Assembly: GCA_012295275.1 (NCBI GenBank)
Contig: CM022671.1
Span: 35,209,183-35,231,682 of the forward strand
Source of the DNA: Chrysomallon squamiferum
Taxonomy: Eukaryota > Mollusca > Gastropoda > Neomphalida > Peltospiridae
Reading direction: 5' to 3'
Length of the DNA stretch: 22,500 bases
Part shown: piece by piece, positions 1 to 8,795 of the stretch
How positions within the stretch are numbered: the stretch's first letter is position 1
How the letters are laid out: each line of letters begins with the position of its first letter
Position numbers and translations under genes: made by a program
Notes under the pieces: generated by a model
The model's database searches: none
The model's input: the letters and a program-made list of their open reading frames with translations, nothing else
What the model was told of the DNA's origin: nothing

Positions 1-45
<45 letters not shown>
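1..45. repeat. (GA)n microsatellite
   Basis: About 22 GA units, reaching the window edge, just inside the intron after the EGF module 6 donor. Confidence 0.95.
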
Positions 46-50
<5 letters not shown>

Positions 51-831
51 ACTCACGTGTGCATCTGTCTCCTGTCCATCCGTTAAAACAGTTACATACA
101 CATCTAGTAGAGTCGAGATTTCCATTACTACACGTTAACGTACATCGTGGAACTGAAAAATAATACTCTGTAATTATACATGTGCTGTTATATATAAGCA
201 GTTTCTTCAAGTATGCACAATAAAATATATTTCTGAAATTACATGTGTTATATATATAAAAACAAAATGTATAAAATGTATGTATGGATTGACGAATGAA
301 GAATATATGTGTTCAATTTGCGTGTAAAAAAATAAAAAAAATAATAAAAAAACAAAAACAAAAAGAATAACAATAAAAAACAACAACAACAAAAAAAAAA
401 AACAAAACACCCCAAGAACACCAAAAAAAGAAGAAAAAACCCAACAAAAAACAAAAAACAAAAAAAAAGCAAGAAAGAAAATGAAAAAGAAAAAAGTAAA
501 AGAAGAAAAAAAGACGCTGTTTCACACATACTGTTAATTTCACAGTACTGTCCAGTGGTTCCGACTGGACAGCTACAGCCACACTGACCAGTTGCGGTGA
601 CCGTTGGCATTCCACCATTTCTACAAGGAGTCCTACTGCAGTCTCGTTCTGCAGTGAAAACACGAACACATACATTATATCACGTGACAAACAGATAACC
701 AATCAAAACAATCCTACCATGATAAAAAAATGAAAGGTTCTTGCATAATGATAGGCCAGGCGAATTATGATGTTCATTAATACACAGTTTTTATTAAATG
801 GCATTGAATGACTTTTATTATCATTATTACA

Positions 832-890
<59 letters not shown>

Positions 891-1373
891 ACATACGATC
901 ACAGGATCTCCTATCCAGCCGACTGGACACTTGCATTTGCATTCATCATTTACCAGTTTTGCGCTTCCTCCGTTGTAGCACGTGTTTGTGCACGCTTCAT
1001 TAAGTAAAAAAATATATTCTGATTTATTTAAACGTACATCCTTACTCACATACTCACAGACGCAAATACATTCACACGAACGTTATATATAATAATTTTG
1101 GGTTTGCTAGCATACGTGTACATCTTAAAAGAAGACAGTGTTAAAGATAACTAAACAAAAATGAGCTTGTATAATAACACAGATGCATACACCCATAAGC
1201 ACACACAGACATTTATACACATATATCTACATACACAAACAGAGACAATCATACACACACACATACACACAGGCATATATACATTCACACAAAGATACAC
1301 AAACATACATACATACATACATACATACACAATCATACATACATACTTACATTTACATACATACATACATATA

Positions 1374-1404
<31 letters not shown>

Positions 1405-3293
1405 ACACATATACACACATACATACAAAAATATACATATACTTTCACAAATATACGTTCCTGAATATTGCCTTTATGCAGAGTTTAATCAGACGTATAT
1501 GAGACAGAGAATATTCAAATCCTAAAATACATACATATACATAGGTGTACGAACATACCTTTTTTATCACACAGCGTTCCCGACCAACCCAAATTACATT
1601 CACACATACATGGGTTTCTCTGTAAGTAGCCGTTAACACAAGCCAAGGAACACGTTGAAACTGAGAAATAGAATGTAATAGTTACTGCTACTTCGATAAG
1701 CTTGAGCATTTATTTATTTATTTATTTATTTTTTTATCTTTCTATTTCTATTTATATTTATGTTTATTTATATTTATATTTATATTTATGTTTATTTATT
1801 TATTTATCTTTTTATTTATATTTATTTATTTATTTGTCTTTTTATTTATATTTATATTTATGTTTAATTTTTTTTGTTTATTTTTATTTACGTATTTATG
1901 TATTTATTTATTTACTTATATTTTGTTATTTATTTATTTATTTGCTATTTATTTACTTATATTTTGTTATTTATTTATGTTTATTTATATTTGTATTTAT
2001 TTATTTTTTATTTATTTATTTATGTTTGTTTCATTTTGTTATTTATTTATTTATTTTATTTAATTTGCTTTACTTCTTCAATATGGAGAATTTATTTATC
2101 TATATTAATTTATGTATTTATTTATTTATTTACTTATACTTATGTTTATTTATTTATTTATAATTTATTTATGTAGAAACTTATTTATTGACTTATAATG
2201 GTGTTAATGTTAACAGTTTTGAATATTAACTTATGTATTTATTTAGTTTGGAATGTTTATTTATATTTACATTTATTTTTTTTTAAATTTATTTATTATG
2301 TTTCTTTCATTTAGAAGAATCTGTAGCAGTTATTTACGTTTAATAAGTAATAGTTGTTAGTAGAAGTAATAGTAAAGGAGAATTATTGAAGGAGAAGTAT
2401 TTGTAGTAGCATTAATATTAGTAGCAATAGTAGTAGTTATCGTAATAGTAGTAGTTATCGTAGTAGTAGTAGTTATCGTAGTAGTAGTAGTAATCGTAAT
2501 AGTAGTAGTTATCGTAGTAGTAGTAGTTATCGTAGTAGTAGTAGTTATCGTAATAGTAGTAGTTATCGTAGTAGTAGTAGTTATCGTAGTAGTAGTAGTT
2601 ATCGTAATAGTAGTAGTTATCGTAGTAGTAGTAGTTATCGTAATAGTAGTAGTTATCGTAGTAGTAGTAGTTATCGTAATAGTAGTAGTTATCGTAATAG
2701 TAGTAGTTATCGTAGTAGTAGTAGTTATCGTAATAGTAGTAGTTATCGTAATAGTAGTAGTTATCGCAATAGTAGTAGTTATCGCAATAGTAGTAGTTAT
2801 CGTAATAGTAGTAGTTATCGTAATATTAGTATTATTATTATATTTGTAATAGCATTACTATTATAGTAGTAGAGGTATAACAGTAGTATTAAATGTGTAA
2901 GTGAAATCTGTGTAAGAGTTTTAATAAGAACAAGTGACTACCTTCATTCTCACAGAAAGTTCCAGTGTAGCCCGCGTCACAGACACACGTACAGTCATTC
3001 GTACTGCTAGACCGTACTCCGTGTACACAGTTCTTAGTGCAACCAACAGCTGAATATAATAATAATAGTAATAATAATAGTAATAGTAATAATAATAGTA
3101 ATAATAATAATAGTAATAATAATAATAATAATAGTAATGATAATAATAATAATGATAATAATAATAATAACAATAACAATAATAGTAATAATAATAATAG
3201 TAATAATAATAGTATTGATAATAACAATAATTGTAATAATAAATAATGATAATAATAATAATTGTAATAATAATAATAGTAATAATAATAATT

Positions 3294-3336
<43 letters not shown>

Positions 3337-3667
3337 TAATAATAACTGTAATAATAATAATAGTAGTAATAATAATAATAATAATAATAAAAATGATAAA
3401 ATTAAGAGTAACAACAATAATAAGATAAATAAATAAATAATGTGTATGTGTGTATGTATGAAAGTATGCGAGTGGGTATGCGCCTGTATATATAATGATA
3501 TGCACTTACCTATAGGTGTGTTACAGTCGGAACCAGTGTATCCTGATGAACAGATACATTCACATGGCGACATCTGAAGACTGCCATGGATACAAGGAAT
3601 ATTGCAGCGAGGTGAGGCTAGAAGAAATGAAAATAGTAATTAATTATTTTGTTTAGAACACTCATAC

Positions 3668-3731
<64 letters not shown>

Positions 3732-5143
3732 TGTATGTATACATACACATAGACACATACACATACACGGGCACACATATTCACACATCTTCACACACGC
3801 GCACATACACACATACACACACAAACACGCACTCACCATTCTCACACGTCATTAAAAGACGTCCGAAAATGTCTGTTTAAATCATTTGAATTACGTCTTC
3901 TGTCAAACTAATTTAAACTAATAAGCGTTATTTTGTTTATTTTCCACAGAGTTAATTAAAACAAACCGCTTTTTAATTAAACATAAACGTGCAAAAATAA
4001 CAATAGCAACGTCTTTCTGAAACTTACCCCCACAGATTATTTTACTCAGATCCTGGTCGTAGAGGTTGACGTAGGAGTCAGCCATGAAGACGTTGTCGCT
4101 GCTGCCTGCGAGCTGGGTGAGCGTGTATCTCTGTACCTCGGTACCGATACCGACAGCAACGACGTTGCAGCCGGCGTTCCTGGCTTGCTGCGCCTCCGAG
4201 ACGGCAAGGTCAAGGTCGAGTGGCGGTCCGTCCGTAATCAGTACCAGATTGCATCCGTTGTTGCGACTGGCGTGTTGTATCTGGTTCACTCCCTCCTTTA
4301 TACCTGTTGCACGTATTTAGTATGTTTTGAAAATATTAACGCAGATGTGTCGTTTTATAATGAACTAAAGATGTTGTTTTGGAACTAAAGGTGTCTGTCT
4401 GTCTGTCTGTTTGTTAGGAATAAAGTTTGAGAAGTAGCTGTCGGAACGTGGTTGAAAAGTTAATTAGTGAAAATGGGGAAAAAATCTAAAAACTGAACTA
4501 CATCATAATCGTCGTCATGATAATAACTACATGGACAAAGTCCACGACTATATTTTATCAAAAAAACAACGTAAATATAAAATAATAATAATTAATAATA
4601 AAAAAAATAGACAAACAAATAAATTAATAATAAGTAAAATAAATAAATAATAGAAAACCAAACAAAACAACAACAAAAAAAAAAAAAACAAAAAGGAAAA
4701 AGAAATAGAAATAAAAAAAACAAAAGAAGACAAAGAAAAAGAAAAGATTCAAAAAGAAAACAAACAAATTAAAAAAAAAAACAAAAAAAAACATTATAAA
4801 ATGAAACTAAATAAAAAATTAACATCTCTATAAAGATTACTAACAAATGAGTTTGCTATTACCAGAATACTTCGAAAACTCAAAACGTCACCTCGGTTTG
4901 TAGAAGTTCCACCGCCGGGGAAGTTGAGCGCATCGATTTGTCTCACCAGCTGGTTCTTGTCTGTCGTTGGCGCTATCTGGCTGGCGATGTTGTCAGAGAA
5001 CACCGTGATGCCAATGGCGACGTTGCTGACGTTGGCGTAACGTTTCACCGTCCGCTCCAAGTACCCCTTGACGATGTCCTGGTTGTTGTTACACAGACTG
5101 TCTGAACCGTCGACGACAAAAACAAAATCGTTGCAGTCTGAAA

Positions 5144-5186
<43 letters not shown>

Positions 5187-7516
5187 GTAAATAAATAAGT
5201 AAATAAATAATAAATAAATAAATAAATAAATAAATAAGGAAATAAGAAAGTAAATAATAAATAAATAAATAAATAAATAAATAATAATAAATCAATAAAT
5301 AAATAAATAGTAAATAAATAAATAAATAATAAAAACAACAATAACAGTAATTTTTGTTTGTAATAACAGCAGCAGCAGCAACAATAATAATGATAATATC
5401 AACAAGAACAACAACAACACAACTATATAATAATAATAATAATAATAACAACAATAACAATAATAATAATAATAACAGTAATAGTAATAATAACAATAAT
5501 AAGTAATAGAAAAACAACAAAATCTTGAGCAACACTTATATATACGTATTATAATATACACCTACATGCACGCAACAGACACACATGAACACAGACATAC
5601 AAACGTACGAGTAATTGTGTTTACTTACTTGATGAAGCAGGCAAATCGCCGAGAACTGATGCTGAAATAACAAATGAAAAACATTTTTTAATAAAAATTA
5701 TACACAGATCTTCGATTTTTTTGTTTGTATATGTTTGTTTATATACTGTCTACTCGTGTATGTGAGTATTGCTTTCTGGAATCTGTTATAATAATAATAA
5801 TAATAATAATAATAATGTAATGTTTATATTAAAATGAACAAACACAGACATACATTATAAATATCAGTAAAAATGTGAATCTGTACTTGTTATTAACTTC
5901 GTCTGAATGAAGATGATTTCAGCAACAGAGCTTCATTTATTTCATTGTTATTTTTTGTTGGGTTTTTTTCATATGTAAATTTCAACGATTTCTTTAGAAA
6001 TTTTTAAAAGATTTTTCTAAAAACTACATTTATAATTGTGATATATATATATATATATATCGTTTTGAAAATTACGCTTAAATCAAATTAAAAAAAAAAA
6101 AAAAGTTAGCAACAAACCAAATTTAATTATTATAAAAAATTAAAAAAAAGAGAAGATTTTAAATGTTATTTTTGGCCTTGATTATAGTTATTACTGAGCA
6201 CACGAGCTAAGAACCTTGAGGCCAGAAGAAGAACTAACAACATTTAAAAAAATAATAATAATAATAAAAATAATTAAATAAATGAATAAATACGAATTAA
6301 TAATAAAACCTGGACAAGCGAGGATTTCCTTCCAGTTATTGGGGACGTCAATTGACCGGATGTTGCTGGACATCGTCTGGGCCATGAGGTCCACGTTCGG
6401 TTTGTAGATTGAAATCGCCCGGATGTACATGTCCATCAGCACCGCCGACAGCGCAGCATTCGTCGTCCCCTTCCTGTTGTTCACGCAGCCGTCAGACAGA
6501 GCGATGATGACGTTGCCTTCGTCCGTGTGCGTCTTGAGGACGTCGCGGGCGTGCACCAGAGCCTCGGTGATGTACGTTCCTAGGCGGGGCTGGGGAAACG
6601 CCCGTATCTCCGTGTACAACGTCTCCAGCTCGGCCGAGGACCGACCTTTCAGAGGAAACTCCATGGTGACGCCGTTGCTGTAGATGATGACGCCGACTTT
6701 GGACAGAGGGAAGTCGCCAGTGAGAGATCGAATCTCCTGCACGACGTAGTCCAGTTCTTTCCTGTACATGTCAGCGGGGACGCTGTCGGAGCCGTCGATG
6801 AGAAAGTAGACGTTGACTGGACACCGCGTTACTGAAACATGAAACATTCACAGTAGAATCGTTGTTGTTACTACTACCACCACTGCAACAACTATCACTA
6901 CCATTACTATTTCTGCTACTACATCTATTCCACCACTACACACAATTTTTACCATTTCACACACACACGTACAAGCACACGCACAAAAATACAGACGCAC
7001 ACACACATGTAAACATACAAAAATACATACATACATATAAATAAACACACACACATACACATATATACATATATACATAAATACATACGTACATACACAC
7101 ACACACATACAAACTCATGCACAAACAGACAGACACACACACACACATGTAAACATACAAAAATACATACATACATACAAATACCCACACATACACATGC
7201 ATACATATATACATACTTACATACATACACACAAACACACATGCATACATTCATGCATACATACGTACATACAAACAAACAAACAAACATACATACATAC
7301 AGACAAACGCACTTTACCTTTAGTTTTCGAAGGCAGTTTAATTGAACTTTGGAAGATATTGAAAGAGTAACGTCTTGGCTGGGGTGTCACCTTTGCCTTG
7401 GTTGCCATGTAATTGGCCCACCCTCTTATAGCATTTCCTTGACCAAACCACGCCTTCCCACCAAGCCCCGCCCCTAGGACGGCAATGAGAACGGAGGCTG
7501 CGAGCCACGTGGACAT
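1..7516 (-). CDS. Secreted VWA-VWA-EGF(n) matrix/adhesion-type protein (gene 1, 3' end outside window)
   Basis: This is the overall gene model, read right to left. The coding exons are 7318-7516, 6310-6831, 5629-5661, 4892-5137, 4028-4303, 3510-3617, 2942-3049, 1559-1660, 897-994, 532-648 and 57-152. Joined, they give about 635 residues: a hydrophobic leader, VWA1 (about 70-240), a short linker, VWA2 (about 253-425) and six EGF-like modules. All introns are phase 1. The last visible exon ends in a phase-1 donor, so the protein continues beyond the left edge. VWA plus EGF chains are known in matrilins, collagens and invertebrate shell or egg-coat matrix proteins, where VWA domains bind partners through a metal ion and EGF modules act as spacers or contacts. 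An extracellular role is inferred from the leader and the many paired cysteines. I cannot assign an orthologue. The sequence has one apparent frameshift, in exon 897-994. Confidence 0.88.
57..152 (-). CDS. Gene 1 exon 12: EGF-like module 6
   Basis: A 96-base phase 1-1 exon with spacing C-x3-C-x9-C-x-C-x-C-x8-C (CTLTCSNG, CVCNC, FNGWTGDRC). The acceptor is TTATTTTTCAG and the donor the consensus GTGAGT in phase 1. More exons must lie beyond the left edge. The donor is followed within about a dozen bases by a GA/TC microsatellite. Confidence 0.9.
330..520. repeat. A-rich low-complexity tract
   Basis: Adenine-rich with scattered C and G (AAC, AAG units). It lies just downstream of the EGF module 5 donor in the intron 153-531 and gives spurious Phe-rich frames on the minus strand. 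Confidence 0.85.
532..648 (-). CDS. Gene 1 exon 11: EGF-like module 5
   Basis: A 117-base phase 1-1 exon with spacing C-x4-C-x13-C-x-C-x-C-x8-C (CRNGGMP, CGCSC, PVGTTGQYCE). This is the most canonical module of the set, with the RNGG turn after C2. The acceptor is TTTTCACTGCAG and the donor GTATGT. A second AG lies 11 bases inside the exon. Confidence 0.92.
825..889. repeat. (TTA)n microsatellite
   Basis: About 19 TTA units in the intron after EGF module 4. On the minus strand the array begins only a few bases beyond the GTATGT donor. Confidence 0.95.
897..994 (-). pseudogene. Gene 1 exon 10: EGF-like module 4 with an apparent one-base deletion
   Basis: The first five cysteines of an EGF module are clear (CTNTCYNGG, CKCKC, PVGWIGD), but the sixth is lost from the frame. 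The exon is 98 bases where all its symmetric neighbours are multiples of three. Two bases (904-905) stand where a codon is expected just before a TGT. If one base were missing there, TGT would be cysteine six at the usual x8 spacing and the strong donor GTATGT (896-891) would fall in phase 1, matching the next exon. As written, the frame runs into the TAA array and then a stop. Either an assembly or read error, or a real disabling change; the acceptor (AATGAAG) is also weaker than average. Labelled as a broken exon, not a dead gene. Confidence 0.8.
1184..1440. repeat. CATA/CA/TA microsatellite cluster
   Basis: Mixed ACAC and CATACATA units with a pure TA run at about 1380-1399, in the intron between EGF modules 3 and 4. 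It produces Tyr/Thr/His-rich frames with no domain content. Confidence 0.9.
1559..1660 (-). CDS. Gene 1 exon 9: EGF-like module 3
   Basis: A 102-base phase 1-1 exon with spacing C-x3-C-x9-C-x-C-x-C-x8-C (CSLACVNG, CMCEC, NLGWSGTLC). The acceptor is TATTTCTCAG and the donor GTATGT. The preceding intron (1661-2941) is almost wholly repetitive. Confidence 0.92.
1706..2300. repeat. TTTA-rich low-complexity tract
   Basis: Long degenerate (TTTA)n with TTTATA and GTTTA variants, filling much of the 1661-2941 intron. The 153-residue Tyr/Leu/Phe frame here is repeat translation. Confidence 0.9.
2424..2831. repeat. 18-bp minisatellite, 22 copies
   Basis: The unit is GTTATCGTARTAGTAGTA. Copies start every 18 bases from 2436 to 2814 without phase change. 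Copies differ mainly at one base (R = A or G), with two adjacent CGCAAT variants at 2760 and 2778 and one GTAATC variant at 2490. It lies in the intron between EGF modules 2 and 3. Confidence 0.95.
2942..3049 (-). CDS. Gene 1 exon 8: EGF-like module 2
   Basis: A 108-base phase 1-1 exon with cysteine spacing C-x3-C-x11-C-x-C-x-C-x8-C, containing CTKNCVHG and CDAGYTGTFCENE. The acceptor ATATTCAG lies directly against a TAA/TTA array of about 380 bases. The donor is GTAGTC, weaker than its neighbours, but the frame and phase fit. Confidence 0.92.
3055..3440. repeat. (TAA)n-type trinucleotide array
   Basis: AAT/TAG/AAC triplets occupy most of the intron between EGF modules 1 and 2 and press against the acceptor of module 2. 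Asn-rich and Ile-rich frames across it are repeat translation. Confidence 0.93.
3510..3617 (-). CDS. Gene 1 exon 7: EGF-like module 1
   Basis: A 108-base symmetric phase 1-1 exon. The six cysteines are spaced C-x3-C-x9-C-x-C-x-C-x8-C, with the end SSGYTGSDC matching the C5-to-C6 loop of EGF modules. The close CxCxC spacing is the form seen in many invertebrate EGF modules. The acceptor is TTTCTTCTAG and the donor GTAAGT. There is no calcium-binding D-x-D/N-E motif at the start, so calcium binding is not expected. Confidence 0.92.
   Translation of the reverse strand, partial: PHLAAIFLVSMAVFRCRHVNVSVHQDTLVPTVTHL
3671..3729. repeat. (AC)n microsatellite
   Basis: About 29 uninterrupted AC units, followed by mixed CACA/CATA to about 3840, in the intron between VWA2 and EGF module 1. 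Confidence 0.95.
4028..4303 (-). CDS. Gene 1 exon 6: VWA domain 2, C-terminal half
   Basis: Residues 335-425 continue the fold begun in the previous exon: IKEGVNQIQHA helix, then NLVLITDGPP with the last MIDAS Asp (D358), then VVAVGIG strand, the DNVFMADSY segment, and a closing LSKIIC. The first residue is completed by the split glycine codon (G then GT), which fits the preceding donor. The acceptor is CAACAG and the donor is the consensus GTAAGT, phase 1. The closing cysteine probably pairs with the one opening VWA2. Confidence 0.94.
4555..4800. repeat. A-rich low-complexity tract
   Basis: AAT, AAAT and poly-A/AAC mixtures inside the intron that splits VWA2 (4304-4891). Nothing else is seen there apart from a short TGTC run near 4393-4410. 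Confidence 0.85.
4892..5137 (-). CDS. Gene 1 exon 5: VWA domain 2, N-terminal half
   Basis: Residues 253-333 start with CNDFVFVVDGSDS, giving the DxSxS part of the MIDAS (D261, S263, S265). The following helix and strands (VAIGITVFSDN) and the GGGTSTNR loop with the MIDAS threonine (about T329) are typical of matrilin/collagen-type VWA domains. The acceptor TTTCAG directly abuts a long ATTT tetranucleotide array. The donor is GTGACG, phase 1. The fold continues in the exon at 4028-4303, so this VWA is split by an intron while VWA1 is not. Confidence 0.93.
5138..5520. repeat. (AAAT)n then (AAT/AAC)n arrays
   Basis: Tetranucleotide AAAT units to about 5335, then AAC/AAT/CAG triplets to about 5510. 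They fill most of the intron between the microexon and VWA2; the AAAT array touches the VWA2 acceptor. Confidence 0.93.
5629..5661 (-). CDS. Gene 1 exon 4: 33-base linker microexon between the VWA domains
   Basis: A short segment is bounded by a good acceptor (GTTATTTCAG) and a consensus donor (GTAAGT), phase 1 at both ends. It adds eleven residues, with the readable part SVLGDLPASS. It is too short to judge by coding content; the call rests on two strong splice sites, an open frame and the matching phases of the VWA exons on either side. Skipping it would also keep the frame, so it may be alternatively used. Confidence 0.7.
5789..5814. repeat. (ATA)n microsatellite
   Basis: A short ATA run in the intron between VWA1 and the microexon. 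The rest of that intron (5662-6309) is AT-rich, with a TA run at 6042-6060 and A runs near 6090 and 6245-6290. Confidence 0.85.
6310..6831 (-). CDS. Gene 1 exon 3: von Willebrand factor A domain 1
   Basis: This single exon carries a whole VWA domain (protein residues 67-240). The MIDAS metal site is complete: DGSDS (D79, S81, S83) after the first hydrophobic strand, a Thr in PRLGTYIT (T152) and the Asp of LSDG (D180). One cysteine precedes the fold (TRCPVN) and one follows it (LACP), as in VWA domains whose ends are tied by a disulfide; a third lies in SDGCVNN. The exon is markedly GC-richer than its surroundings. The acceptor is TTTCAG, phase 1. The end is set at CCAG followed by GTTTTA, a weak donor, but 522 bases keep the frame and phase into the next exon. 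Without splicing the frame runs on to a stop at about 6195. Confidence 0.92.
6955..7310. repeat. CACA/CATA microsatellite cluster
   Basis: Alternating CA and CATA units fill most of the intron between the leader exon and VWA1 and give Cys/Val/Tyr-rich frames on the minus strand. A stretch around 7000-7060 recurs at about 7140-7205, suggesting internal duplication. Confidence 0.9.
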
Positions 7517-7529
7517 CGCTGTGAGGTAA
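7318..7529 (-). CDS. Gene 1 exon 2: start codon, signal-peptide-like leader and basic pro-region
   Basis: The start ATG is at 7516-7514. The first residues MSTWLAASVLIAVLGAGLGG form a hydrophobic stretch of about 16 residues ending in small residues, consistent with a signal peptide although the N-terminus carries no basic residue. Residues 21-66 are polar and basic and include an RR pair near residue 49, a possible proprotein cleavage site; no domain is recognised there. The donor GTAAAG follows 7318 in phase 1. Just upstream of the ATG, an acceptor-like pyrimidine stretch ending ACACAG (intron end at 7530) leaves a 13-base UTR piece, so this is probably the second exon. A second AG at 7519-7520 is an alternative acceptor. 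Confidence 0.8.
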
Positions 7530-7599
7530 CTGTGTGAAATATAAGTCATAACGTACACTTAGTTATTTAAATTTAGTCTACGACTACTACAGTAAATAG

Positions 7600-7872
7600 A
7601 CACGTACAGACTTCTACAACTACCACTGCTTATACCTCTAGTACTACCACTACTGCTTCTACTACCCCTACTATTGCTACTGCTTCTACCACTACTACTA
7701 CCACATCTACTACTACTACTACCCCTACTATTGCTGCTGCTTCTACCACTACTACTACTACTTCTACTACTACTACTAACTCTACTACTAACTCTACTAT
7801 TGCTACTGCTGCTACCACTACTACTATCACTTCTACTTTACTACTACTAATATTGCTACTCTACTAATATTA
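7600..7872. repeat. (CTA)n-type trinucleotide array
   Basis: CTA/CTG/CTT/CCA triplets in the predicted 5' UTR intron. A segment with CCCCTACTATTGCT recurs at about 7666 and 7721. Val/Ala-rich frames across it are repeat translation. Confidence 0.88.
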
Positions 7873-8084
7873 CTGCTTACTGCTACTACTTTTTTTTTTT
7901 TAAATATAATAAATAGATAAATTTAAAAATTAAAGAATATAATAAAGAAATAAAGAAAGAAACAAACAAACAAAGAAAAAAGAGAGAAGAAAAACATAAG
8001 ATTTCATATAACAACATTAACTAATGAGCTATTTACAATCTGTAGTCAAAACCATTTTGTTTTTTGATTACTGCTCATTTTCGG

Positions 8085-8094
8085 GTCACGTGAC
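8085..8094. promoter_or_regulatory. Palindromic E-box GTCACGTGAC
   Basis: A perfect ten-base palindrome around CACGTG, the form bound by MITF/TFE-type bHLH-zip factors in animals. Further CACGTGA cores occur at 8233 and, on TCACGTGAC, near 680 and 15258. Binding is not shown; the match is exact but the factor is inference. Confidence 0.3.
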
Positions 8095-8732
8095 ACGGAA
8101 ACCGCTGTGAGTAAGTTTGAGTTTACTGAGTAAACGAACTGAGAACTCTCACTAATCATCCAGCGAAAACGAAAACGCGGGCGACAACGCCAGAACAAAC
8201 GCATTACCGTGTTGTGTGCATACCGGGCGTGGACACGTGACTGATACGTGAAATGACTACAGCAACGACAACGTCCTGTAGAAAAATATTTGTGTCTATA
8301 TGTGGATCGAATGTCGATAGCGGCTCCTGGTTATGGAAGTTAAAAAAATTAAGGAGACTCACTGTTCAGTTTAGTTGGTCTCTAAAATTAACAGCATCTC
8401 GGATGTGTAGTTCTAGGCTCATCTGCCCACGACAGGCGTGTTTGAACCTTCAGTGTTTGTTAGAACGATTGAAATAGTTGACTGATTGTAAAGAAAAGTA
8501 TTCGAATTAGAACTGAAATTTCTGAAACATGTAAAAGATATTTTATTGCTGTTACATTATTTTATTTTATTCTATTTTTTTTTTTTTTTTTTTTTTTTGA
8601 ACGGGGATTGACCAGAACTCAAAACCTTCGTATTAATAATAATTTATTATTACGTAATCAGATAGAGAGTGAGAAAGAAAGAGAGAAATATAAATATATA
8701 GATAGTTAGGGAGATAGATTTCAGACAGAAAA

Positions 8733-8795
8733 GTAGATAGATAGACAGATAGATAGATAAATAGGTAGGTAGGTAGGTAAGGTAGGTAGGTAGAC
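8733..8795. repeat. (GATA)n followed by (GGTA)n
   Basis: GATA units pass into GGTA units with a one-base slip, a composite tetranucleotide array. Confidence 0.85.

Noticed and set aside
1702-2176. Long Tyr/Leu/Phe-rich frames resembling membrane proteins
   Set aside because: They are translations of a TTTA array in several frames at once, lacking any complex sequence.
2424-2831. CRISPR-like array suggested by regular repeats
   Set aside because: The units are continuous 18-bp tandem copies without unique spacers, and the setting is an animal intron.
2921-3573. 179- and 194-residue minus-strand frames crossing EGF modules 1 and 2
   Set aside because: Only the ends are true exons; the Ile/Leu/Tyr-rich middle is intron repeat between a clear donor (3509) and acceptor (3050).
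6849-7290. Cys/Val/Tyr-rich minus-strand frames that look like cysteine-rich peptides
   Set aside because: They translate CACA/CATA microsatellites; cysteine spacing follows the repeat period and not a fold.
8253-8477. 74-residue plus-strand open frame with a fair start context
   Set aside because: No domain or conserved motif; it lies in the predicted 5' UTR intron and nothing downstream supports a transcript.
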